Shown: piece after piece, positions 8,146 through 16,221 of the stretch
Layout of the letters: each line of letters opens with the position of its first letter
Numbering within the stretch: position 1 is the stretch's first letter
Assembly: GCF_003462685.1 (NCBI RefSeq)
Contig: NZ_QRVE01000014.1
Coordinates: 5,260-54,780, forward strand
Direction: 5' to 3'
Source of the DNA: Collinsella sp. AF23-4AC
GTDB lineage: Bacteria; Actinomycetota; Coriobacteriia; Coriobacteriales; Coriobacteriaceae
DNA: 49,521 bases
The notes under the pieces: generated by a model
Databases searched by the model: none
What the model was told of the DNA's origin: nothing
Seen by the model: only the letters and a program-made list of their open reading frames with translations
Made by a program: the position numbers and the translations under genes

Positions 8146-11100
8146 CTAGGCCCGCGGTACGATCGGGCGGTTAACTTTGGCTAGCATATCAGAAGCGCAC
8201 GAATCGAGCGCCCAACTCCGGAAAGCCGAGAACTCCATGCGCGAGCGCAAGCCCTCCAAATAGCGAATTGACCTGCTTAATTGCACGCGGCCGGGGTTTT
8301 CTGCCATCGCGATGCGACGCGTATCGTCAAACCCCGAAACGCGGCAGAAACCGAGTTCTTCGAAGATTCCCAAGCCGCTTGCCACCGAGCGCTCATCGAC
8401 CGGCGTGCGCGCGTCGATTGCAAGGCACATCTGCGCGATGTCGATATCGCTTGCGCAGAATGAATCGTCCCCCGTCTTGCCACGGTTGGAGCGCCACATG
8501 GTCTGCAGCGCTCGATAGAGCGTGACAAGCTCATCACGCTCGGGCGCGTAACAATCGAGCAGGCGCTCATTAATACGAGCGTCACGCGACGAATAGAGCA
8601 GGTGAATCACAGCGGGCTGTCCATCGCGGCCGGCACGGCCGCTCATCTGGTTAAACTCAATCGCGCCAAACGGCATGTGGTAGAGCACGACATGACGGAT
8701 ATCGGGCAAGTTGACGCCCTCACCGAAAGCCGAAGTTGAAACGATGCAGCTGAGACTTCCGTCTCTAAAGGCTTCCTCGACACGGCGGCGATCGGAGCGC
8801 GCAAGCCCGGCGTTATAGAACGCGATATGGGTCGCACAGTCGGGCACGCGTTTGCGCAACGTCTTGGCAAGTGCCACGGACTGGTCGCGCGAGTTCACGT
8901 AGATAACGGTCTTCTCCCCCGTCGCCACGATCGACACCAGGCGATTTTCGCGGCTCGCAAGGTCACGGTCGTCCTCGAGTTGCAGGTTCTCGCGAACGGT
9001 CTCGTCGACCACCGTCCTGGTAATCGGCAATACACGAGCAAGCTCCGCCACGACCGGGGCCGTCGCGGTAGCCGTTGCCGCCATGACAACGGGGTCGCCC
9101 AGGGCTTTGAGAATATCGGGCATGTCGAGGTATGCGCTCCGGTCGCCGCCTTTGGCAAGACCGGCATGGTGCGCCTCATCGATAACGACAAAGCCAATAC
9201 GTCCAGAACGTGCAAAGCGATCGCGATGGATAGACAGGAACTCCGGCGTCGTGAGAACGATGCCGGTGCGGCCCGAAGCCAGGCCGGCAAACACGTCATC
9301 GCGCGCCGCCTCCACGGTCTCGCCGGTCAGCACGCCAACGCCAATGCCGAGCGCGGCCATCGTCGAGGAAAGGTGATAGGCCTGGTCGGCAACGAGTGCG
9401 CGCAGCGGATAGACAAAAATGCTCGCGCGCCCGCGAAGAACCGCCTCGCGTGCGGCATGTACATGGAAAATCAGAGACTTGCCGCGACCCGTTCCCATAA
9501 CGGCCAAAACGCTCTGGTGGTCGGCCAGGGCGTCAAGCGCCTCGACCTGCGCGCGGTGCGGCTGGTTCGATCCGATAAAGCTGTGAATGAGCGAGCGCGT
9601 GAGCTCGGTATAGGAAAGCTGGGCAAGCGTCTCGCGTTTACGCGACTCCAAGCGCAGTCCAGAATCCGCCGGTTGTACGCCGCGGCGAAGCTCACATGCC
9701 GGATCATCAACGCTGGGCGCCGTGGTATCGCGGACCAAGACATCCTTGATCATGAGCTTTGGCTTTACGCGACCTTGCCAATGCTCGGCAACGGCCTCGA
9801 ACACCAAGTCGACGGCGCTGTCGCAATTGATAAGCCTGTCAATCTGCGGCACACGGAACATGATTGCCGGCACGCTCGCGGCTCCATCCGTCGCCACGAA
9901 GCGCATATGCTCGCCGGTCTTACCCACCACGGCGCGATCACACATCGTCACGCCCTCGGCAGCCAGCAGCGGCACCTTATTACCCTGGCCAAACGGCTCA
10001 AGGCGGGAAATCTGCTCGATGGTCTCGATATTCAATTCGGAAAGGTCGACCGTGGCGGCAACCTCGTCGGTGTCCTCAAAGTCCTCGGCGGGAAGCTCGG
10101 ACAACACGGCGGAAAGACGTCGACGAAACTCATCGAGCTTAGATGCCTCGATGGTCACGCCCACCGCACCGGCATGCCCGCCGCGGCGAATCAGCAAGTC
10201 GGAGCAGCGCTCGACGGCTTCGAACAGGTTAACCTTGCCTACCGAGCGGCCCGAGCCACGTGCTATACCGTCCTCGATAGAGAAAAGCAGCGCCGGCACG
10301 TGATATCGGTTGGTAAGGCGGCTCGCCACGATGCCCTTAACGCCCTCGTGCCAACCTTCGCCGCCCACGACGATTGCGCGCCCGCCGTCATAAGTCTTCT
10401 CGACCTTTGTCATGGCGTCGCGCGTGAGCTCCGCCTCGATCTCGCGACGCTGGCGGTTGATCTCCTCAAGCTCGGCGGCAAGCGCGCTCGCTTCGATGGG
10501 GTCGTGGGCAAGCAGCAGGTCAAGCGCCAATTTTGGATCGGCCATGCGGCCGGCGGCGTTTAAGCGGGGAATGAGCGAGAACGATAGACCGTCCGCCGTA
10601 ATGGTAGTCAGATCGGCCTTGGCGAGCGCTGCAAGCGCGATGTAGCCGGGACGAGCCGTCACGCGCATCTGCTGGATACCCTCGGCGACCAGAGCGCGAT
10701 TCTCGGGCGTCAATGGCATCATGTCGGACACGGTGCCCAGCGCCGCAACCTCAATCAGCGAACGCCAATACGACGGCTTGCCCAGACGCTCACCCAAAAC
10801 CTGCACCAGCTTGAGCGCCACACCGGCACCGGCAAGTTCACGCGAGGGCCCCTCATCCTCGAGTTTAGGGTCGGTCAGGGGCACGCCCTGCGGCACCTGG
10901 TCGGACGGCTCATGATGGTCCGTAACCACCAGATCGATTCCCAGGCTCTCCAGATAGGAGACCTCTTCCTTGGCCGCGATACCGTTATCGACGGTCACGA
11001 TCAGATTGGGTTGGGCGAGCTCGTTGACGCGGTCGAGCGCCGCACGCGAAAGGCCATATCCCTCGTCAAAGCGGTGCGGGATGAATGGTGTGACATCGGC

Positions 11101-11433
11101 GCCAAACGTCCGCAGCGCCTCGGTCAACAGACAAGTCGACGTAATGCCGTCGACGTCAAAATCACCAAAGACGGCGATGCGTTCGTGGTTGCGAATGGCG
11201 CACTCAACACGATCGGCAACAACCGACATGCCCGGAATGACGAGCGGATCGGCCCAATCACGATCGAGCGAAGGCGTCAAAAATAGCTGTCCTTCCTCAA
11301 TCGAGGCAATGCCGTGCGCAACCATAATGCGTGCCACCAGCCCGGGTATGCCCAGACCAGCCGAAAGCTCCTTTTCGAGCTCGGGATTTTGCTGAGCGAC
11401 CGCCCAGCGATGCGTCGTCTTAAGCGATGACAT
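8146..11433 (-). CDS. recJ: RecJ single-strand exonuclease fused to a RecQ-like DNA helicase
   Basis: The product has 1095 residues, about twice the size of RecJ. Residues 1-570 are RecJ: DFDVDG (91-96), VTVDNG, TDHHEP (DHH at 172-174), the DHHA1 motif with GGHAG (418-422), then the OB domain. From about 610 a RecQ-type helicase follows: Walker A GTGRGKS (647-653), DEAH (752-755), TATAT, and SGRAGRDG (around 931-938), with a winged-helix-like tail. RecJ degrades 5' single strands in recombination and repair, and RecQ-type helicases feed it in the RecF pathway, so the fusion makes biochemical sense. The zinc cysteines and HRDC domain of RecQ are not seen. ATG at 11433 follows a GGGGGTGGG stretch; a GTG at 11478 is the alternative. 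rel is 15 bases downstream. Confidence 0.93.
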   Translation of the reverse strand: MSSLKTTHRWAVAQQNPELEKELSAGLGIPGLVARIMVAHGIASIEEGQLFLTPSLDRDWADPLVIPGMSVVADRVECAIRNHERIAVFGDFDVDGITSTCLLTEALRTFGADVTPFIPHRFDEGYGLSRAALDRVNELAQPNLIVTVDNGIAAKEEVSYLESLGIDLVVTDHHEPSDQVPQGVPLTDPKLEDEGPSRELAGAGVALKLVQVLGERLGKPSYWRSLIEVAALGTVSDMMPLTPENRALVAEGIQQMRVTARPGYIALAALAKADLTTITADGLSFSLIPRLNAAGRMADPKLALDLLLAHDPIEASALAAELEEINRQRREIEAELTRDAMTKVEKTYDGGRAIVVGGEGWHEGVKGIVASRLTNRYHVPALLFSIEDGIARGSGRSVGKVNLFEAVERCSDLLIRRGGHAGAVGVTIEASKLDEFRRRLSAVLSELPAEDFEDTDEVAATVDLSELNIETIEQISRLEPFGQGNKVPLLAAEGVTMCDRAVVGKTGEHMRFVATDGAASVPAIMFRVPQIDRLINCDSAVDLVFEAVAEHWQGRVKPKLMIKDVLVRDTTAPSVDDPACELRRGVQPADSGLRLESRKRETLAQLSYTELTRSLIHSFIGSNQPHRAQVEALDALADHQSVLAVMGTGRGKSLIFHVHAAREAVLRGRASIFVYPLRALVADQAYHLSSTMAALGIGVGVLTGETVEAARDDVFAGLASGRTGIVLTTPEFLSIHRDRFARSGRIGFVVIDEAHHAGLAKGGDRSAYLDMPDILKALGDPVVMAATATATAPVVAELARVLPITRTVVDETVRENLQLEDDRDLASRENRLVSIVATGEKTVIYVNSRDQSVALAKTLRKRVPDCATHIAFYNAGLARSDRRRVEEAFRDGSLSCIVSTSAFGEGVNLPDIRHVVLYHMPFGAIEFNQMSGRAGRDGQPAVIHLLYSSRDARINERLLDCYAPERDELVTLYRALQTMWRSNRGKTGDDSFCASDIDIAQMCLAIDARTPVDERSVASGLGIFEELGFCRVSGFDDTRRIAMAENPGRVQLSRSIRYLEGLRSRMEFSAFRSWALDSCASDMLAKVNRPIVPRA

Positions 11434-11541
11434 AGGCGCCCACCCCCGATAGGGGCAGGTCGCCGCGATACCTCTCACGGTTCATAGCGATGAGTCCTCT
11501 GTGTATGCCCGCTTCGGCAGGCAGATCTGTTGAACGGATTT

Positions 11542-11547
11542 ATTATA
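11542..11547 (-). promoter_or_regulatory. candidate -10 element of the recJ-rel operon
   Basis: On the minus strand a perfect TATAAT lies about 110 bases before the recJ start. No good -35 is seen at 17 bases. Confidence 0.35.
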
Positions 11548-11709
11548 CCGTGCGGCACGGACACAGAGCCTCGCAGCACGCCGTGGTTTCGGTAAACGAT
11601 GCCGGTAATAGCCTCGAAATAATCGAGCGTTTCTGACGCACGGACGCATGCGAGCGTCTAGCATATCCATTCAAAACGGATTCACGAGTAAAGGGAGTCG
11701 CAAGCGCAT

Positions 11710-12708
11710 ATGAAGCAATGGGTTGGACTGGGAAAGTTCCTCGCAGGGCATATGCAGATCATCGTTCCGATTTGCGTGGCGCTCGGCGTGCTCTTTCCTC
11801 AGCAGATCGGCGTTCTCAAGCCCATCGTTCCCGCCCTCTTCGCCTTTATGACGTTCCAAGGTGCGCTCAGCAACACCTTTCACCAGGTGGCCGAGGTGTT
11901 CCGCCGTCCCCTACATTTGATTTTGGCGTTATTTGTCTCGGCCGTGCTCATCCCCATCGCGGCGTATGCCATGAGCTCACTGTTCTTTGGTTCCAACCCA
12001 AACCTTGTCTGCGGCATCGTGCTCGAGTACAGCGTACCCGTGGCAGTCACCGCCTTTATGTGGATTAGCATGTTCGGCGGCAACGGCCCGCTCGCGCTCA
12101 CCATCATCCTGACGTCCTCGGTCATCTCGCCCGTGACGATTCCGCTCACGCTGAAGCTCCTGCTGGGTGCCACCGTCGCAATCGATGTTCCGGGCATGAT
12201 GCAGAACATGGCCTTTATGATCGCCATCCCTGCCGTGTTCGGCATCGTGATCAACGAGCTCACGCGCGGATGGGGACATGAGAAACTCTCCCCCGCGCTT
12301 TCGCCCGCCTGCAAGTTCATGATGATGGGGGTCATCGCGTCCAACTCCACCGCCATGAGCGAGTACGTGTTGCACATGAATGTTGAGCGCTTGGAAGTCG
12401 CCCTCTTTATTTTGGTCTTCGCCATCAGCGGCTTTGTCGTCGGTTTTCTGGTCGCCCGTGCGTTGCACCTGCCGTATAGCGAGACGACCACCATGTGCTT
12501 TACCTGCGGCATGCGTAACATCTCTTCGGGCGCCGTCATCGCCACGCAGTACTTTCCAGGCGAAGTCGTGTTTCCCGTCATGTGCGGAACGCTGTTTCAG
12601 CAGGTGCTCGCCTCGGTTATCGGACATCTCTTTGAGCGACTGACCGGCGAGGAGCGCGCCGCCCAACGCAAGCGCGTCGAGGCCGGCCGCGACGCCATGG
12701 GACGCTAG
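11710..12708 (+). CDS. bile acid:sodium symporter (BASS) family transporter
   Basis: This 332-residue integral membrane protein has about nine hydrophobic segments and the layout of the BASS/arsenite-permease fold, including FMTFQGALSN in the second helix region and the conserved TCGMRNISSGAVIA segment in the C-terminal half. Family members move bile acids, pantothenate, pyruvate or other organic anions with sodium; the substrate here is unknown, and a bile-salt role should not be assumed. It is divergent from recJ and convergent with the GalT-like gene, so it is probably transcribed alone. Confidence 0.8.
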   Translation: MKQWVGLGKFLAGHMQIIVPICVALGVLFPQQIGVLKPIVPALFAFMTFQGALSNTFHQVAEVFRRPLHLILALFVSAVLIPIAAYAMSSLFFGSNPNLVCGIVLEYSVPVAVTAFMWISMFGGNGPLALTIILTSSVISPVTIPLTLKLLLGATVAIDVPGMMQNMAFMIAIPAVFGIVINELTRGWGHEKLSPALSPACKFMMMGVIASNSTAMSEYVLHMNVERLEVALFILVFAISGFVVGFLVARALHLPYSETTTMCFTCGMRNISSGAVIATQYFPGEVVFPVMCGTLFQQVLASVIGHLFERLTGEERAAQRKRVEAGRDAMGR

Positions 12709-12738
12709 ACTGTCCGCATTACGCGGGTGTTAGTCTTG

Positions 12739-13536
12739 CTATACGAGCGTTTCCAGATGCGCACGCAGGCGATCAGCATCGATATCGAGCGTGGTCTCGG
12801 CATTAACCTGGGCCAAACGATAGCCGACAAAGTAGGGCGAAACCACCCAACGCGGAAGCGCCTTGGCAATGGTCCGGCCGTCCATGTGGTAGAAGAACAA
12901 GTTGTACGACTCCGCGCGGCCGCCGTGGTGCTCGTGCAGGATATAGCGCAGGGCCACCTGAATCGCATCGGCAAACAGGTCCGCTTCGGCTTGGTCGCGG
13001 GCGTCGTCGCTGGCGGCGATTCCCTGTGGAGCCGAGACGTTGACCTCAAAGAATCCCATAATCGGTTCGGTTGAGATGTTGACCGAGATTCTCCCCTGCT
13101 GCCAGACAGCGATGCCTTCAAAGTTGGCTAAGGTCAGCGCCGCATAGCCGTCCTCCTGTTCCAAGCCCACAATCTGCATGTGTGGATGGACGAGGCTGCC
13201 GCCCGAAAGCGGACCTTTGTTCTTATACATGAGTACACTGCGGTACTGCTGGGAATCGATCATCTGCTGCCAACAGCCCAGAGCAAACCGCATCACATGG
13301 TGGAGTTCATCCGGCTCATAGGTCACCAAGTCGGCATCGTGATCTGCCGATTCAATCAACACGGTTTGACGGGTGGCGCGCAAGGTCTTGAACCTATTCT
13401 CGAACCAGATGCAGTCACCATCGCGCTGGATGATGTTGGCGAGCCCCTCCGTGTCACAAAAGGGGCACGCGGTGCCAGGGCGACGATTATCGTCGGGCTT
13501 ACCGCTCGCCTGCTGAACGTCAAATACCAGCGCCAC
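12739..13536 (-). CDS. DUF4931 / GalT-like nucleotidyltransferase-family protein
   Basis: The 265-residue protein belongs to the HIT/GalT fold. It has a CPFC zinc knuckle near residue 25 and the active-site-like HPHMQIVG around residue 117, comparable to the HPHGQ of galactose-1-phosphate uridylyltransferase. The substrate is unknown; a sugar-phosphate or nucleotide transfer is the natural guess. It starts with GTG at 13536. Its GGAGG ribosome site is built from the last codons of cutC, and only three bases separate the two genes, which suggests translational coupling. DUF4931 is recalled, not searched. Confidence 0.7.
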   Translation of the reverse strand: MALVFDVQQASGKPDDNRRPGTACPFCDTEGLANIIQRDGDCIWFENRFKTLRATRQTVLIESADHDADLVTYEPDELHHVMRFALGCWQQMIDSQQYRSVLMYKNKGPLSGGSLVHPHMQIVGLEQEDGYAALTLANFEGIAVWQQGRISVNISTEPIMGFFEVNVSAPQGIAASDDARDQAEADLFADAIQVALRYILHEHHGGRAESYNLFFYHMDGRTIAKALPRWVVSPYFVGYRLAQVNAETTLDIDADRLRAHLETLV

Positions 13537-13539
13537 GGG

Positions 13540-14217
13540 TTATACCTCCAGCGGCACGATCTTGGTGCCATGGAGTTCGGAGACGCCCAGTGCCGCCGCC
13601 ACGGTATCGCGATTGGCCGTGGAAATGCCGCTACCGGGAAGAATGGTCAGGCGGTCGCCCGCATACTCGACAAGACGCGACAGGTGCTCCAGGTTGTCCT
13701 CGATCGGCGTTCCGGCAGCACCACCATGCGTCAGGATGCGCGTGATGCCGCAGTCGGCGAGTGTGTCAATGGCATCGAGCTGAGCCTCGAGCGAGAGCTG
13801 GTCAAAGGCCATGTGGAAGGTGATATCGATGGCCCCGCGCTTGCACTCCTCGGTCGCGCAGCCCGTAGCCATCACGAGGGCGCCGAGGGTGAGCTCGTCG
13901 AGCGCCCAGCCGCCGGCACAGGGCTTGCAGCAGCCAAAGACCAGGCCGTCAACGCCGGCGCTCACGGCAAGACCCAAGTCCATCTCCATCATGCGCAGCT
14001 CGTCCTGGTTGTAGTGAAAGTCACCGCCACGCGGGCGAATCATGCACATCACTCGCGCGTCATGCTCGTGAGCATAGCTGACCGTAGTGCTGATAACGCC
14101 GGCCGAGGGCGTGGTACCACCGACGGCAAGGTTGTCGCACAACTCGATGCGCTTAGCACCGGCATCGATAGCCGCCGGCACCCGCTCAAAGTTCTCGGCA
14201 CAAAACTCATACAGCAT
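13540..14217 (-). CDS. cutC: CutC family protein (copper homeostasis-type TIM barrel)
   Basis: The 225-residue protein starts MLYEFCAENFERV and shows the family segments AKRIELCDNLAVGGTTPS, MIRPRGGDFHYN, VDGLVFG, FHMAFDQ, ITRILTHGG and LPGSGIS. CutC proteins form TIM barrels once linked to copper tolerance; the true reaction is debated. The ATG at 14217 has GGGGG seven bases upstream. A longer in-frame reading to 14427 runs through palindromic repeats and is rejected. It heads a two-gene unit with the GalT-like gene. Confidence 0.92.
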   Translation of the reverse strand: MLYEFCAENFERVPAAIDAGAKRIELCDNLAVGGTTPSAGVISTTVSYAHEHDARVMCMIRPRGGDFHYNQDELRMMEMDLGLAVSAGVDGLVFGCCKPCAGGWALDELTLGALVMATGCATEECKRGAIDITFHMAFDQLSLEAQLDAIDTLADCGITRILTHGGAAGTPIEDNLEHLSRLVEYAGDRLTILPGSGISTANRDTVAAALGVSELHGTKIVPLEV

Positions 14218-14275
14218 AGATAGACCCCCAAAGACAGCAGATGTTTTCCGACGGGCATTGTCGCACGCCCCCATG

Positions 14276-14344
14276 AAGTTGCGGTGGAATAGGGACTGTT
14301 TTGGCCTCTGGAGCCCGTATTCAGTCCCTATTTCACCGCAACTT
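14276..14344. repeat. GGGAC-type palindrome with 23-bp arms
   Basis: Arms at 14276-14298 and 14322-14344 are inverted repeats with one mismatch, joined by a 23-base loop. The arms include AATAGGGACTG. It belongs to the same class of intergenic palindromes as 14394-14449 and 46642-46674. Confidence 0.85.
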
Positions 14345-14347
14345 AAA

Positions 14348-14381
14348 GGGGTGCTGACCGAAATGGTCAGCACCCCTTTTT
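14348..14381 (+). terminator. strong Rho-independent hairpin without an obvious gene to terminate
   Basis: A perfect 12-bp stem (14348-14359 with 14365-14376), a 5-base loop and TTTTT form a textbook terminator for the plus strand. No plus-strand gene ends nearby: cutC reads away and the PadR gene starts 300 bases further on. It may shield the PadR promoter from readthrough or be part of the repeat cluster. Confidence 0.75.
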
Positions 14382-14393
14382 GCTGTATAGAAG

Positions 14394-14449
14394 TAGTCGT
14401 TGGGGACGTTCTTAAACGACTATTCATTCAAGAACGTCCCCAACGACTA
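14394..14449. repeat. GGGGACGTTCTT palindrome, copy 1
   Basis: Perfect 20-bp arms at 14394-14413 and 14430-14449 surround a 16-base loop that itself repeats CGACTA of the arm. A second copy with few changes lies at 15973-16028. The GGGGAC...GTCCCC layout resembles the REP-type palindromes associated with RAYT (IS200-like) transposases; none is in this window. Confidence 0.9.
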
Positions 14450-14612
14450 TCCCAGGATCAGGCACGCTTTGGTGCGGGAAGGTAGCTGCTCAGAAATGTG
14501 GTCGAATGAGAGTTGCATCAAAGGAGCACTGGTTGGTGTTTCGCGCGATGCGTCAACCGACACTCGTCGCTATACCGGGGACAGACAGACCGGGCTCCCT
14601 ATACGACAACTG

Positions 14613-14641
14613 TTGACATCATATACTATGTGTCATATAGT
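14613..14641 (+). promoter_or_regulatory. promoter with palindromic operator for the PadR operon
   Basis: TTGACA (14613-14618) and TATAGT (14636-14641) are 17 bases apart, a near-consensus promoter. An imperfect palindrome ACTATGTGTCATATAGT covers the -10, and GTGTTACACAGTATAC follows. PadR proteins bind such sites and often repress their own operon. Confidence 0.75.
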
Positions 14642-14678
14642 AGGTGTTACACAGTATACTACGAAAGGAGGTGTGCGG

Positions 14679-14999
14679 ATGGAGGCACAGATGAAGCGCG
14701 GCTTCCTCGAGGCCTGCGTGCTCGCGGCCGTCTCGGGCGAGGAATCCTACGGCTATCAGATCGTGAAGGACGTGCCCGCGAGCATGGGGCTCACGGAGTC
14801 CACGCTCTATCCGTTGCTCAAGCGCCTGGAGAAGGCAGGGTGCATCACGGCGCGCTCCGCCGAGCACAACGGGCGGCTGCGAAGGTACTACCGCATCACG
14901 GACACCGGGCATGAGCGTATCGCCGAGTTCCTCGCCGAATGGCCATCCGTGCAGAAAATCTACAGTTACGTGAAGGGAGCGCACCATGACGCGCGATGA
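14679..14999 (+). CDS. PadR family transcriptional regulator
   Basis: The 106-residue winged-helix protein matches the short PadR type: KRGFLEACVLAAVSGEESYGYQIV, the recognition segment TESTLYPLLKRLEKAGC, and the wing with RRYYRITDTGHER. It likely represses its own operon until an envelope or drug stress signal arrives, as for PadR/DUF1700 pairs in other Gram-positive bacteria; this role is inferred from context. ATG at 14679 follows AGGAGG by 7 bases. A longer frame to 14400 crosses the promoter. It overlaps the next gene by 14 bases. Confidence 0.92.
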   Translation: MEAQMKRGFLEACVLAAVSGEESYGYQIVKDVPASMGLTESTLYPLLKRLEKAGCITARSAEHNGRLRRYYRITDTGHERIAEFLAEWPSVQKIYSYVKGAHHDAR

Positions 15000-15618
15000 G
15001 TTCTTGAACCGGCTGGGCGAGCTTCTGGCCTGTCTGCCGGCAGATCAGGTAAAGGAAACGCAGGAGTTCTACGCGGAGGCCATCGCCGACCGTATGGAGG
15101 ACGGCATGACGGAGGCCGAGGCTGTGGCCGCCATGGGCACGCTCGGTGAGGTCGCCGAGGCAACGCTCGACGAACTGCCCGCCGTGCCGCGCGCAATTGC
15201 GAGGACCAAGCGCAAGAGCACGGCGCTTCTATGGGCGCTCGCCATCGTGGGCTCTCCGGTATGGATTCCGCTGCTGTTCGCGTTCGTCGCCGTTGCCGCT
15301 ACAGTCTACATCTGCATTTGGGTTCTTGCGCTCTGCGTGTGGATCGTGGCCGCGGCATTCGGGGGCGCGGGCGTGGTGGGGCTCCTGTTCACCGTGGACG
15401 GCATCATTATCGGGCATGTTCCGTACGTTTTAACCTCGATGGGAATGGGATTCGCTTCCATCGGTGTGGCGCTCCTCGCGGGAGCCGGTGCCTGGACGGC
15501 GTCCAAGCAGATCGCGCGCCTCTCTGCCCTTTGGGCGAAGAAAGCCGTTTCGCCCTTCTGGAAAGATCGAGGCAGTAAGAGCCGCAGGGGCGCTGAAGCG
15601 GCGCCGCTTACGGCATAG
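14986..15618 (+). CDS. DUF1700 (HAAS-type) membrane protein
   Basis: The 210-residue protein begins with the conserved MTRDEFLNRLGELLACLP helical domain (about 1-75), then has three to four transmembrane segments (75-190) and a basic C-terminal tail. Proteins of this type sit next to PadR regulators and DUF4097 proteins and are thought to act in envelope-stress signalling or as an anti-regulator. The gene overlaps padR by 14 bases and is followed 14 bases later by a short third gene, so the three form one operon. The family is recalled from the typical gene pair. Confidence 0.8.
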   Translation: MTRDEFLNRLGELLACLPADQVKETQEFYAEAIADRMEDGMTEAEAVAAMGTLGEVAEATLDELPAVPRAIARTKRKSTALLWALAIVGSPVWIPLLFAFVAVAATVYICIWVLALCVWIVAAAFGGAGVVGLLFTVDGIIIGHVPYVLTSMGMGFASIGVALLAGAGAWTASKQIARLSALWAKKAVSPFWKDRGSKSRRGAEAAPLTA

Positions 15619-15632
15619 GAAGGAGTGCAAAC

Positions 15633-15896
15633 ATGTCCAGCGTAAAAAAGATTTACCTTGCCGTAGCGGGTGGGCTTGTTGCCACGGGGCTCGTCCTGGC
15701 TGCTATCGGATTTGTGGCCTCCGGCTTTAACCTCGCTGTGTTCAACACACAGATCGACCTGCGCGATGACACCATCATTCTGGGTGGTGTTGAAATAGAC
15801 GACCCGACAGGGCTTCCACTCATCGAGCAGCTTGCCGAGGTTGGCGAGATCCATATTGGATCTGCAACGGCTGGTTCGTCTTCTCCTCGCAAATGA
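15633..15896 (+). CDS. N-terminal fragment of a DUF4097-like membrane-anchored protein
   Basis: The 87-residue product has an N-terminal membrane segment (KKIYLAVAGGLVATGLVLAAIGFVASG) and then a short hydrophilic part (NLAVFNTQIDLRDD, TIILGGVEID). This is how the third protein of PadR-DUF1700-DUF4097 operons usually begins, but those go on for another 150-250 residues of beta-helix. Here the reading frame ends in a low-complexity tail (SSSPRK), and the bases after it match nothing of the kind, so truncation by rearrangement is likely. AGGAGTG precedes the ATG. Confidence 0.6.
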   Translation: MSSVKKIYLAVAGGLVATGLVLAAIGFVASGFNLAVFNTQIDLRDDTIILGGVEIDDPTGLPLIEQLAEVGEIHIGSATAGSSSPRK

Positions 15897-15970
15897 TCGA
15901 GCTCGTAGCAGCCATCCCCCTTCGGGCGCACCACGACGGGCGTAAGCACGCCGCCCTCGAAGCCTTTTGA
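15890..15970 (-). pseudogene. possible remnant of a ParB-like domain
   Basis: The minus strand reads SKGFEGGVLTPVVVRPKGDG and then YELDHLRGE without a stop. This resembles the ParB/Spo0J nuclease-domain motif (GVLTPVVVRP..dGYEl..GhRR). It has no start or remaining domains and abuts the truncated DUF4097-like gene and a palindromic repeat, as expected of a deletion scar. The resemblance is by eye and could be chance. Confidence 0.25.
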
Positions 15971-15972
15971 CC

Positions 15973-16028
15973 TAGTCGCTGGGGACGTTCTTAAACGACT
16001 AGTCTTTCAAGAACGTCCCCAGCAACTA
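15973..16028. repeat. GGGGACGTTCTT palindrome, copy 2
   Basis: Arms at 15973-15992 and 16009-16028 are inverted repeats with one mismatch around a 16-base loop containing ACGACTAG. It is nearly identical to copy 1 at 14394-14449. The two copies bracket the PadR operon. Confidence 0.9.
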
Positions 16029-16078
16029 CCCCAAATGCCAGAACCAAAGCAGCGCCGCAAGCAGAGGACGGACAGCAA

Positions 16079-16178
16079 GCGGGCACCAGAGCGAACAAAT
16101 TGGCATGAAAAGAGGACGGCATAGACCTTCTGGTCATGCCGTCCTCTTTGAATGACTAGTTGTCGCTCTGGTGCCCGC
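16079..16178 (-). terminator. nested palindrome acting as liv operon terminator
   Basis: Outer arms 16079-16094 and 16163-16178 are perfect 16-bp inverted repeats. Inside, 16109-16127 pairs with 16132-16149 (14 bp plus GACC/GGTC, one bulge). On the minus strand this ends in CTCTTTTC, so it can stop transcription leaving livF. It is too elaborate for a plain terminator and may be a repeat element. Confidence 0.7.
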
Positions 16179-16193
16179 GCAGCGTCGGCCGGT

Positions 16194-16215
16194 CCGCCGT
16201 TCGGTAGAACGGCGG
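16194..16215 (-). repeat. 9-bp hairpin directly after livF
   Basis: CCGCCGTTC, a GGTA loop and the perfect complement lie six bases from the livF stop. No T-run follows. It may protect the mRNA 3' end. Confidence 0.55.
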
Positions 16216-16221
16216 AACCTC

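Noticed and set aside
6700..8184. A 494-codon open frame on the plus strand
   Set aside because: It is antisense to rel; composition is that of a shadow frame.
8827..10563. A 578-codon open frame on the plus strand
   Set aside because: It is antisense to recJ and shows no recognisable domain or ribosome site.
11482..11670. A small minus-strand frame between recJ and the BASS gene
   Set aside because: It covers the recJ promoter and has no ribosome site or known features.
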